The notes under the pieces were generated by a model that had not been told where the DNA came from, did not search any database, and worked only from the letters and a program-made list of their open reading frames with translations. Positions 44,324 through 52,837 of a DNA stretch of 64,000 nt are shown here, piece after piece. Source of the DNA: Streptomyces sclerotialus (GTDB lineage: Bacteria > Actinomycetota > Actinomycetes > Streptomycetales > Streptomycetaceae); contig NZ_JBFOHP010000002.1 of assembly GCF_040907265.1 (NCBI RefSeq), positions 2,876,501-2,940,500 on the forward strand, written 5' to 3'. The first letter of the stretch is position 1; the number at the start of each line of letters is the position of its first letter. Position numbers and translations under genes: made by a program.

Positions 44324-45570
44324 GACCGGGGGCGGGCCCGGACGCCCTGACCGAGCCCGCCGAACGGGTCGGCGGCGGCTGGACCGCCGCCCTCTCCCTC
44401 GCGAACGGGGCCTTGTGGGTCGGCTGGTTCGGTCCGCTGCAGATCCTCCTCGCGTCCCAGGCCGCCGGGCTCGCGCCCCCGGGCACGTCCAAGGAGTCCG
44501 TACTGGCCTGGGTGACGGGCGCGGGCGCCGCCGTCGCGCTGGCCGCCACTCCCCTCTTCGGCGCTGCCTCGGACCGTACGGCCGCCCGCTTCGGCCGCCG
44601 ACGGCCCTGGATCGTGGGCGGCGTCCTCGGCGGTGCGGGCGGGCTCACGCTGCTGGCCGTCGCGGACAGCCCGGCGTCGATGCTGCTGGGCTGGTGCCTG
44701 GTACAGCTGGCACTCAGCGCCGCGTTCGCGGCGCTCACGGCCGCGGTGCCGGACCGGGTGCCGCGGCGGCAGCGCGGCGCGGTCGGCGGCTGGCTGGGCG
44801 TGGCCCAGATCCTCGGCGTCCTGGCCGGTACCGGCCTCGCGACCGCGGCCGGCGGAATCACCGCCGGCTACCTCGCCTGCGCCGCCTTCACGCTCCTCGC
44901 GCCGCTCCCGTACGTCCTGCTGCACCGCGACCCGGTGCTGCCCGCCGACCACCGCCCGCCCTTCTCCTGGCGCACGTTCCTGTCCGGCTTCCGGCTCGGC
45001 CCGCGCCGCCACCCGGACCTGGCCTGGGCCTGGCTGACCCGCTTCCTGATCAACCTGGGCAACAGCCTCGTCCTGCTCTACCTGCTCTACTACCTGCGCG
45101 ACGCGCTGCACCACCCGGACCCGGAGAACGGCGTCCTGCTCCTCACCGCCGTCAACGGCGCCCTGCTCCTGGCCACCGTCGTGGCGGCCGGCCACTGGTC
45201 GGACCGCACGGGCCGCCGCAAGCCGTTCGTCCTGTGGGCCGGGGTGCTGATGGCGGTGGCCACCGTGCTGCTCGCCTGCTGGCAGACCTGGCCCGGCGCA
45301 CTGGTCGCCGCCGCCGTGCTGGGCATCGGCTTCGGCGTCTTCACCTCGGTCGACTTCGCGCTGATGACGGACGTCCTGCCGGCCGCCGCCGACCGCGGCA
45401 AGGACCTCGGCATCATCAACATCGCCAACTCGCTGCCGCAGGTGGTCGCCCCGGCGCTGGCCGCCCCGGTCGTCCGCCACCTGGGCGGCTATCCCGCGCT
45501 GTACCTGACAGCCGCGGCGGCCGGCCTGGCCGGCGCACTCTTCGTACGCCGCATCCGGAGCGTGGCGTGA
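44320..45570 (+). CDS. MFS transporter, sugar-porter-like (GPH/SLC45-type)
   Basis: A 416-residue membrane protein with about 12 helices. Features include ALWVGWFGPLQILLASQAAG (TM1), the loop 2-3 motif FGAASDRTAARFGRRRPWIV, and a second-half repeat of that motif GHWSDRTGRRKPFVLWAGVL, a pattern of the GPH and SLC45-like sugar transporters. DKGxxLGI-type late motif: ADRGKDLGIINIANSLPQ. The GTG at 44320 overlaps the GH1 stop. Likely imports the glucoside cleaved by the GH1 enzyme. Confidence 0.85.
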   Translation: MRPGAGPDALTEPAERVGGGWTAALSLANGALWVGWFGPLQILLASQAAGLAPPGTSKESVLAWVTGAGAAVALAATPLFGAASDRTAARFGRRRPWIVGGVLGGAGGLTLLAVADSPASMLLGWCLVQLALSAAFAALTAAVPDRVPRRQRGAVGGWLGVAQILGVLAGTGLATAAGGITAGYLACAAFTLLAPLPYVLLHRDPVLPADHRPPFSWRTFLSGFRLGPRRHPDLAWAWLTRFLINLGNSLVLLYLLYYLRDALHHPDPENGVLLLTAVNGALLLATVVAAGHWSDRTGRRKPFVLWAGVLMAVATVLLACWQTWPGALVAAAVLGIGFGVFTSVDFALMTDVLPAAADRGKDLGIINIANSLPQVVAPALAAPVVRHLGGYPALYLTAAAAGLAGALFVRRIRSVA

Positions 45571-45589
45571 TCCCCCGTGCTCCCCGTGC

Positions 45590-46528
45590 TCAGAAACCCA
45601 GCTTGCGCAGCTGCTTCGGATCCCGCTGCCAGTCCTTGGCGACCTTCACATGCAGATCCAGGTAGACCGGCGTACCGAGCAGCGCCTCAATGTGCTTCCG
45701 CGACTTCATCCCGACGTCCTTCAGGCGCTTGCCCTTGGGGCCGATGATGATGCCCTTCTGGCTGGGCCGCTCGATGTAGACGATCGCGTGCACGTCCAGC
45801 AGCGGCTTGTCGGCGGGCCGGTCCTCGCGCGGCAGCATCTCCTCGACCACGACCGCGATGGAGTGCGGCAGCTCGTCCCGCACGCCCTCCAGGGCCGCCT
45901 CGCGGATCAGCTCGGCGACCATGACCTGCTCGGGCTCGTCGGTGAGGTCGCCCTCCGGATACAGCGGCGGGCTCTCGGGCAGCATCGGCACCAGCAGATC
46001 GGCGAGCAGGGAGACCTGCTTGTCGCCGACCGCCGACACCGGCACGATCTCCTGCCACTCGATACCGAGGTCCTGCCCCAGCTTGTCGATGGCGATCAGC
46101 TGCTCGGCCAGCGCCTTGGAGTCCACCAGATCGCTCTTGGTCACGATCGCGACCTTCGGCGTCTTCTTGATCCCGGCCAGCTCGCCCGCGATGAAACGGT
46201 CCCCCGGGCCGATCTTCTGGTCGGCGGGCAGACAGAAGCCGATCACATCGACCTCGGCCCACGTCGTCCGCACCACGTCGTTCAGCCGCTCGCCCAGCAG
46301 CGTGCGCGGCTTGTGCAGCCCCGGAGTGTCCACCAGCACGAGCTGGGCGTCCGGCCGGTGCACGATGCCGCGGACGGTGTGCCGGGTGGTCTGCGGCCGG
46401 TTGGAGGTGATGGCCACCTTCGTACCGACGAGAGCGTTCGTCAGGGTGGACTTGCCCGCGTTCGGGCGGCCGACGAAGCACGCGAAGCCGGCGCGGTGCG
46501 GGGCGGAGGAGTCTGTACGAACGCTCAT
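45590..46528 (-). CDS. era: GTPase Era
   Basis: A 312-residue ribosome-assembly GTPase. G1 GRPNAGKSTLTNAL, G2 region SNRPQTTRH, G3 DTPGLHKP, G4 TKSDL and G5 SAVGD are all in order. The C-terminal KH domain carries IIIGPKGKRLKDVGMKSRK, which binds the 3' end of 16S rRNA. ATG 46528 is taken because GGGGAG lies 10 bases upstream; an ATG three codons earlier is too close to it. Essential-type gene in the conserved minus-strand core. Confidence 0.95.
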   Translation of the reverse strand: MSVRTDSSAPHRAGFACFVGRPNAGKSTLTNALVGTKVAITSNRPQTTRHTVRGIVHRPDAQLVLVDTPGLHKPRTLLGERLNDVVRTTWAEVDVIGFCLPADQKIGPGDRFIAGELAGIKKTPKVAIVTKSDLVDSKALAEQLIAIDKLGQDLGIEWQEIVPVSAVGDKQVSLLADLLVPMLPESPPLYPEGDLTDEPEQVMVAELIREAALEGVRDELPHSIAVVVEEMLPREDRPADKPLLDVHAIVYIERPSQKGIIIGPKGKRLKDVGMKSRKHIEALLGTPVYLDLHVKVAKDWQRDPKQLRKLGF

Positions 46529-46572
46529 GGCGCCCATTCTCCCCGATCGCGGGCATGACACCGACCACCGGC

Positions 46573-46599
46573 CCGGTCCGGCCGGGCCGGCCGGACCGG
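46573..46599 (-). terminator. Hairpin between the cytidine-deaminase homologue and era
   Basis: CCGGTCCGGCC (46573-46583) pairs perfectly with GGCCGGACCGG (46589-46599), 5-base loop, 22 bases after the stop of the upstream gene. Confidence 0.6.
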
Positions 46600-46620
46600 T
46601 GGTTCCGCGTCCTCGGGCGC

Positions 46621-46974
46621 TCAGCCGGCCTTGACGGTCTCGCGGAGGACGCCGTCGGGGCCTGCGACCAGTACGGGGGTCTCCGCACCGCCCAGATCGC
46701 GGACGGCGGCCCGGTCCTCGTCCGCCGCGGTGGCCGCCTCGGTCACGACGGCGGCGGCCTCCAGGGACTGCGCGCCACTGGCGACGGCCATCGCGACGGC
46801 GGTCTGCAGGGCGGTCAGCTTCAGGGAGTCGAGGGTGACGGTGCCCGCGACGTACGTCCGCCCGGTCTCGTCCCGTACGGCGGCGCCTTCGGCGACACCG
46901 TTACGGGCACGCGCCGAACGGGCGAGCGTAATGATCTTGCGGTCTTCCGGATCCACGGGGGCAGCTTCGCTCAT
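46621..46974 (-). CDS. Cytidine-deaminase-fold protein lacking zinc ligands
   Basis: A 117-residue protein at the position where many actinobacteria have the cdd-like gene between the CBS protein and era. The fold is recognisable (RSARARNGVAEGAAVRDETG, then YVAGTVTLDSLKLTALQTAV). The catalytic C/H-A-E element, however, reads LTALQTAVA, and the later P-C-x-x-C element is missing: VAGPDGVLRETVKAG ends the protein and no Cys occurs anywhere. It therefore cannot bind the deaminase zinc and is probably not an active deaminase. A structural or regulatory role is possible. Confidence 0.75.
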   Translation of the reverse strand: MSEAAPVDPEDRKIITLARSARARNGVAEGAAVRDETGRTYVAGTVTLDSLKLTALQTAVAMAVASGAQSLEAAAVVTEAATAADEDRAAVRDLGGAETPVLVAGPDGVLRETVKAG

Positions 46975-47064
46975 ACGCCCGAGGATATGCGTTCTGCCAC
47001 CCGCACACTCCAACGGGGCGCCACCCCGACGGCCTGTCTTTCCACCCACCCCGACGGGAGGGGA

Positions 47065-47131
47065 CGGGCCGGAGCGGTAGGGGGTCCGGACGTGAAGCGA
47101 AGCAGTCCGGACCCCCTACCGCGGAGGCCCG
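47065..47131. ncRNA. Very long hairpin, possible structured RNA or processing signal
   Basis: Inner stem GCGGTAGGGGGTCCGGAC (47074-47091) with its perfect 18-bp complement at 47105-47122, loop of 13 bases (47092-47104). A symmetric GGA/GGA internal loop then leads to an outer stem CGGGCC/GGCCCG (47065-47070 with 47126-47131). It lies between two minus-strand genes; function not shown by sequence. Confidence 0.45.
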
Positions 47132-47210
47132 CCCCGTGACGCCAAGCCCCGCGCAACGGCAATGCCCGCCGCAGGCGAACCGGCGCCGCACCCGGCAACG
47201 ACCGCACGCC

Positions 47211-48533
47211 CTACTCGACCGCAGCCCCCGGCCCCTCCGGCGCCGCCGCGCCGACCGGCTCTACCAGAACCGTGACGATCTTGTTGCGGCGGCCCGCAGG
47301 CGACTCCGCCGTCAGCCGAAGCGCCTTCAGCGCCGGATCGACGGCATCAGCCGTCAGATCCACCTCCGCCTGGGCCCCCGCGATCGGGACACGCCCCAGC
47401 AGCTTGGCGAGCAGCCCCCCGACCGTCTCCACGTCCTCGTCGTCCAGCTCCAGCCCGTACAGCTCGCCGAGGTCGCCGATGTCGAGGCGAGCCGTGACGC
47501 GGTACCGGCCGTCGCCCAGCTCCTGCACCGGCGGCAGCTCGCGGTCGTACTCGTCGGTGATCTCGCCGACGATCTCCTCGAGGATGTCCTCGATCGTGAC
47601 GATCCCCGCGGTACCCCCGTACTCGTCGATGACGACCGCAACGTGGTTGCGGTCGCGCTGCATCTCACGCAGCAGGTCACCGGCGTTCTTCGTGTCGGGC
47701 ACGAACACCGCGGGGCGCATCGCCGTGGAGACCAGCTCGGTCTCGGCATCGCGGCTGATGTGCACCTTCCGCGCGAGGTCCTTGACGTAGACGACACCCA
47801 CCACGTCGTCCTCACTCTCCCCCGTCACGGGGATGCGCGAGAACCCGGAGCGCAGCGCCAGCGTCAGCGCCTGCCGGATGGTCTTGAAGCGCTCGACGGA
47901 CACCAGGTCCGTACGCGGCACCATGACCTCGCGCACGAGCGTGTCGCCGAGCTGGAAGACGGAGTGCACCATGCGGCGCTCCTCGTCCTCGATCAGCGAC
48001 TCCTGCTCCGCGAGGTCGACCATCGCGCGCAGCTCGGCCTCGGAGGCGAACGGGCCCTTGCGGAAGCCCTTGCCGGGCGTGAGCGCGTTACCGATGAGGA
48101 TCAGCAGCTGCGGGATCGGGCCCATGATCCGGGCCAGGGGCAGGAGGACGTACGCGGCGGCCGTGGCGGTGTTCAGCGGGTGCTGCCGACCGATCGTGCG
48201 CGGCGAGACCCCCACCGCGACGTACGACACCAGCACCATCACCGCGATGGCGACGGTCAGCGCCTCCCACGTCTCGGCGAACCGGCGCACGCACCAGTAG
48301 GTGACGACCACGGCAGCGGCCATCTCGCACCCGACCCGCACCAGCAGGGCGACGTTGAGGTAGCGGGTGGGGTCGGCGGCGACGGCGGCGAGCTTCGCCG
48401 CGCCGCGCCGGCCCGACCGTACGGCCTCCTCGGCGCGGAAGCTGGTCGTACGGGCGAGGCCCGCCTCCGCGCAGGCGGCGAGCCAGGCGACCACGACGAG
48501 GAGGACCGCGACGGCGATCAGCTGGGCGGACAC
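47211..48533 (-). CDS. Hemolysin-C/CorC-type membrane protein with CBS domains
   Basis: A 440-residue CNNM/CorC-family protein. DUF21 transmembrane domain at residues 1-190 (LIAVAVLLVVVAWLAACAEA is TM1), then paired CBS domains (EVMVPRTDLVSVERFKTIRQ, and ADAGDLLREM-type second repeat with VVIDEYGGTAGIVTIEDILE), then a C-terminal CorC transporter-associated domain. The family is linked to Mg2+/Co2+ transport. GTG 48533 lies 4 bases after the ybeY stop, so the two are co-transcribed. Confidence 0.9.
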   Translation of the reverse strand: MSAQLIAVAVLLVVVAWLAACAEAGLARTTSFRAEEAVRSGRRGAAKLAAVAADPTRYLNVALLVRVGCEMAAAVVVTYWCVRRFAETWEALTVAIAVMVLVSYVAVGVSPRTIGRQHPLNTATAAAYVLLPLARIMGPIPQLLILIGNALTPGKGFRKGPFASEAELRAMVDLAEQESLIEDEERRMVHSVFQLGDTLVREVMVPRTDLVSVERFKTIRQALTLALRSGFSRIPVTGESEDDVVGVVYVKDLARKVHISRDAETELVSTAMRPAVFVPDTKNAGDLLREMQRDRNHVAVVIDEYGGTAGIVTIEDILEEIVGEITDEYDRELPPVQELGDGRYRVTARLDIGDLGELYGLELDDEDVETVGGLLAKLLGRVPIAGAQAEVDLTADAVDPALKALRLTAESPAGRRNKIVTVLVEPVGAAAPEGPGAAVE

Positions 48534-48537
48534 CGCG

Positions 48538-49035
48538 TCACCGGGTGGTGGGCGCCGGGGACGGGCCCTCGATGCCCTGCTCGGCCCGCCAGCCGTCGAT
48601 GATCGCCGCCTGGAGGCCGAACATCTCGGCCTTCTCGTCCGGCTCCTCGTGGTCGTACCCGAGGAGGTGCAGGACACCGTGGACGGTGAGCAGCTGCAGC
48701 TCCTCGTTCATGGAGTGCCCGGTCGGCGCGTCCTCGCCCTGCTTCTTGGCGACCTCGGGGCAGAGGACGATGTCGCCGAGGAGCCCCTGCGGGGGCTCCT
48801 CCTCGTCCTTGGCCGGCGGCCGCAGCTCGTCCATCGGGAAGGACATCACGTCGGTCGGCCCGGGGAGGTCCATCCACTGGATGTGCAGCTGCTCCATGGC
48901 GTCGGCGTCGACGACGATGACCGACAGCTCGGACAGCGGGTGGATGCGCATCCGGGCGAGCGCGTAGCGGGCGACGTCGAGGATCGCCTGCTCGTCGATG
49001 TCCGTACCGGACTCGTTGTTGACGTCGATTGCCAT
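48538..49035 (-). CDS. ybeY: Endoribonuclease YbeY, rRNA maturation
   Basis: A 165-residue metalloribonuclease for 16S rRNA 3' end maturation and ribosome quality control. The zinc motif H-x3-H-x5-H reads [18 protein letters not shown] (about residues 117-134), and [12 protein letters not shown] is the other conserved block. It follows phoH by 11 bases and precedes the CBS gene. Confidence 0.95.
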   Translation of the reverse strand: MAIDVNNESGTDIDEQAILDVARYALARMRIHPLSELSVIVVDADAMEQLHIQWMDLPGPTDVMSFPMDELRPPAKDEEEPPQGLLGDIVLCPEVAKKQGEDAPTGHSMNEELQLLTVHGVLHLLGYDHEEPDEKAEMFGLQAAIIDGWRAEQGIEGPSPAPTTR

Positions 49036-49046
49036 CGTTGCTCTGC

Positions 49047-50054
<1,008 letters not shown>

Positions 50055-50196
50055 GGGCCGGCTCTGTGGCCTGCTGATCCCCATTTCTACGTAGCGATGC
50101 CTGCGGCTCTCCTGAGCACGTCCAGGGTACGACGCGGCACCGACAACGACGGAGAACTTTTCGGGGGCGGGTGAGAGGGCCGCTCCGCGAGGCCCG

Positions 50197-51372
50197 CTAC
50201 CTCGCGCGGCGGAAGCCGATCGTCGGGAGGGCACGGGCCAGAGGCCACTGACGGTACGCGGCCGGGAGGACGCCCTCCAGGAACGCGTAGCGGTCGCGCA
50301 GCGGGAGGCCGCAGCCGTCCCGGCCGCCCACGGGACCCGCCAGCGCCTCGACGTGGTGATCCCGTACCCGCTGCCACCACGTGGCGATCTCCGCCCAGCC
50401 CGGCGCGGACAGCGAACCGCCGAACTCCTGCACCGACAGCGCCGCCGTCAGCCCCGCGAACGCCAGCCGGTCCGCCAGCGGCCACCCCGCGAGCGAGCCC
50501 GTCACGAAGCCCGCCACGAAGACGTCGCCGGCGCCCGTCGGGTCCAGCGCCTCCACCGCGATCGCCGGGACCTCGGCGCTCTCGCCGGTACGCGCGTCCA
50601 CCGCGCAGGCGCCCCGCGCCCCCATGGTGACCACGGCGACCGGCACCAGATCGGCGAGCTTCCGGGCGGCGGCCTGCGGCGACTCCGTACGCGTGTACCG
50701 CATCGCCTCCTCGGCGTTCGGCAGGAACGCCTCGCAGTGTTCGAGGTCGGCGAGGTCGGCCGGATCCCAGCGCCCGGTGTCGTCCCAGCCCACGTCGGCG
50801 AAGATCCGGGCGCCACGGCCCGCCGCACAGCCCAGCCAGCCCTCCCGGCGCCCCGGGACCAGCGAGGCGACGCAGGCGCGCGAGGCGGGCGGGCAGCCGG
50901 GCGCGTGCCCGCCGTCGAAGGCGGACTCCGGCGGCGGCGCCTCGTGTCCGTGCGAGACCATCGTGCGCTCGCCCTCGTACGCCATGGAGACCGTCACCGG
51001 GGAGTGCCACCCGGGCACCTTCCGGGACATCGACAGATCGATGCCCTCCCCCTGGCGCAGCGCGTCCCAGCAGTACTCGCCGTACATGTCGTCCCCGAAG
51101 GCCGCGGCCAGCGAGGTGTGCAGGCCCAGCCGGGCCAGCGCGGTGGCCATGTTGGCGACGCCGCCCGGGCTCGAACCCATGCCCCGCGCCCAGGACTCGG
51201 TGCCGCGTACCGGTGCCGAGTCCAGCCCCGTGAAGATGATGTCCAGGAACACCGTGCCGGTGAGGTACACATCCGTGGCCGGGTCCTGCGGCCCGCGTAC
51301 GGCGGCGAGCGGATCGAGCACCGTCGGCGCGGGACTCATGGGGGCGAACCGTTCTCCGTCTCGAGCGCTCAC
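50197..51372 (-). CDS. PfkB-family carbohydrate kinase
   Basis: A 391-residue ribokinase-fold kinase. The first signature is in GSSPGGVANMATALARLGLH (about residues 67-86), and the catalytic/anion-hole motif is ALDPTGAGDVFVAGFVTGSL (about residues 270-289) with its Asp base. The C-terminal 60 residues extend beyond the usual fold. GTG 51372 has GAAGGGG eight bases upstream. It is divergent from the GH4 glycosidase with 111 bases between, suggesting a shared sugar pathway in which the kinase phosphorylates a sugar, perhaps the glycoside itself. Confidence 0.85.
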   Translation of the reverse strand: MSARDGERFAPMSPAPTVLDPLAAVRGPQDPATDVYLTGTVFLDIIFTGLDSAPVRGTESWARGMGSSPGGVANMATALARLGLHTSLAAAFGDDMYGEYCWDALRQGEGIDLSMSRKVPGWHSPVTVSMAYEGERTMVSHGHEAPPPESAFDGGHAPGCPPASRACVASLVPGRREGWLGCAAGRGARIFADVGWDDTGRWDPADLADLEHCEAFLPNAEEAMRYTRTESPQAAARKLADLVPVAVVTMGARGACAVDARTGESAEVPAIAVEALDPTGAGDVFVAGFVTGSLAGWPLADRLAFAGLTAALSVQEFGGSLSAPGWAEIATWWQRVRDHHVEALAGPVGGRDGCGLPLRDRYAFLEGVLPAAYRQWPLARALPTIGFRRAR

Positions 51373-51483
51373 CTTGCCTGCCCCTTCCGTCCGTGCGCGT
51401 CACGCCAGTGTGCCGGATCAGGGCGCCGGGCGGTCGACGGCGGGGCGGGTCCGGGCTCGCGCGCGTGCGGTACGTTCCGGCCC

Positions 51484-52821
51484 ATGAGGCTCACGATTCT
51501 CGGTGGTGGTGGATTCCGGGTACCCCTGGTCCACCGCGCGTTGCTCGACGACTCCACGCGCGCCGTGACGGAGGTGACGCTGTACGACACCGACCCGCAC
51601 CGCCTGCGGGTGATCGCGGCCGTCCTGGAGCAGCAGGCGGCGGGGCGGGAACGGCCGGTGCGGGTACGGCTCGCGGCGGACCTCGACGACGCCCTGCGCG
51701 GTGCGGACTTCGTCTTCTCCGCGATCCGGGTCGGCGGTACGGCGGGACGCGTCGCCGACGAGCGGATCCCGCTCTCCGAAGGCGTGCTCGGCCAGGAGAC
51801 CGTGGGCGCGGGCGGCGTGCTCTACGGGCTGCGCACGATCCCTGTGGCGCTGCGCATCGCCGAACGGGCCGCGGCGCTGGCGCCGGACGCCTGGGTCATC
51901 AACTTCACCAACCCGGCGGGCATGGTCACCGAGGCGATGGCGGAGGTGCTGGGCGACCGTGTGATCGGCATCTGTGACTCGCCGGTCGGGCTGGTGCGCC
52001 GGGCGGCGCGGGCCGCGGGCGCCGACCCGGACGCGGTGACGTACGACTACGTGGGGCTGAACCACCTCGGGTGGCTGCGGTCGCTGGCCCACGAGGGCCG
52101 CGATCTGCTCCCGGGGCTGCTCGCCGACCCCGAAGCGCTCGGCTCCTTCGAGGAGGGCCGGCTCTTCGGGGCGGAGTGGCTGCACGCCCTCGGGGCGCTC
52201 CCCAACGAGTACCTGCACTACTACTACTTCCGCCGCGAGACGCTCGCCTCCGTACGGGAGGCGGACGAGCCCCGCGGTGCCTTCCTCGACCGTCAGCAGG
52301 GCGGCTTCTTCGAAGCGGCGGCCGGGCGCCCCGAGGACGCGTACGCGCTGTGGGAGCGCACGCGCCTGGAGCGCGAGGAGACGTACATGGCGGAGAGCCG
52401 GGAGGCCGGCGGCGGCTGGCAGCGGGACAGCTGCGACCTGGAGGGCGGCGGGTACGACCGGGTGGCGCTGGCCCTGATGCACGCGATCGCGAACGACCGG
52501 CGGGCCCGGCTGATCCTGAACGTGCGCAACGGTACGACCGTCCCGGCGCTCGCCCCCGAGGCGATCATCGAGACGGTGTGCGAGGTGGGCGCGGGCGGCG
52601 CCGAGCCGCTGCCGTGCGCCCCGCTCCGCGAGGACCAGCTGGGGCTGATGCTCCAGCTGAAGGCGGTGGAGCGGGCGACCGTGGAGGCGGCCGTCTTCAA
52701 GGACCGTGAGGCGGCGCTGCGGGCCCTCGCGCTGCACCCGCTGGTGGACTCCCCCGCGGTGGCCTCCCGCGTCCTGGAGCGGGCGACGAGCGAGGCGGCC
52801 GGGCTCGCCGGGACCGGCTGA
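51484..52821 (+). CDS. GH4 family 6-phospho-glycosidase
   Basis: A 445-residue NAD- and metal-dependent glycosidase. NAD-binding LTILGGGGFRVPLVHRALL at the N terminus, INFTNPAGMVTEAM, the Cys-metal motif GICDSPVGLVRR (about residues 160-171), and YVGLNHLGWLRSL with the metal His. GH4 enzymes cleave by oxidation at C3 and elimination. Their substrate groups are usually sorted by the four residues after the metal Cys region (CDMP for phospho-alpha-glucosides, CNVP/CNIP for phospho-beta-glucosides). Here it is CDSP, which leaves the anomeric preference open. No PTS genes are nearby. Confidence 0.87.
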   Translation: MRLTILGGGGFRVPLVHRALLDDSTRAVTEVTLYDTDPHRLRVIAAVLEQQAAGRERPVRVRLAADLDDALRGADFVFSAIRVGGTAGRVADERIPLSEGVLGQETVGAGGVLYGLRTIPVALRIAERAAALAPDAWVINFTNPAGMVTEAMAEVLGDRVIGICDSPVGLVRRAARAAGADPDAVTYDYVGLNHLGWLRSLAHEGRDLLPGLLADPEALGSFEEGRLFGAEWLHALGALPNEYLHYYYFRRETLASVREADEPRGAFLDRQQGGFFEAAAGRPEDAYALWERTRLEREETYMAESREAGGGWQRDSCDLEGGGYDRVALALMHAIANDRRARLILNVRNGTTVPALAPEAIIETVCEVGAGGAEPLPCAPLREDQLGLMLQLKAVERATVEAAVFKDREAALRALALHPLVDSPAVASRVLERATSEAAGLAGTG

Positions 52822-52837
52822 CGGTCGGCGGGACCGG

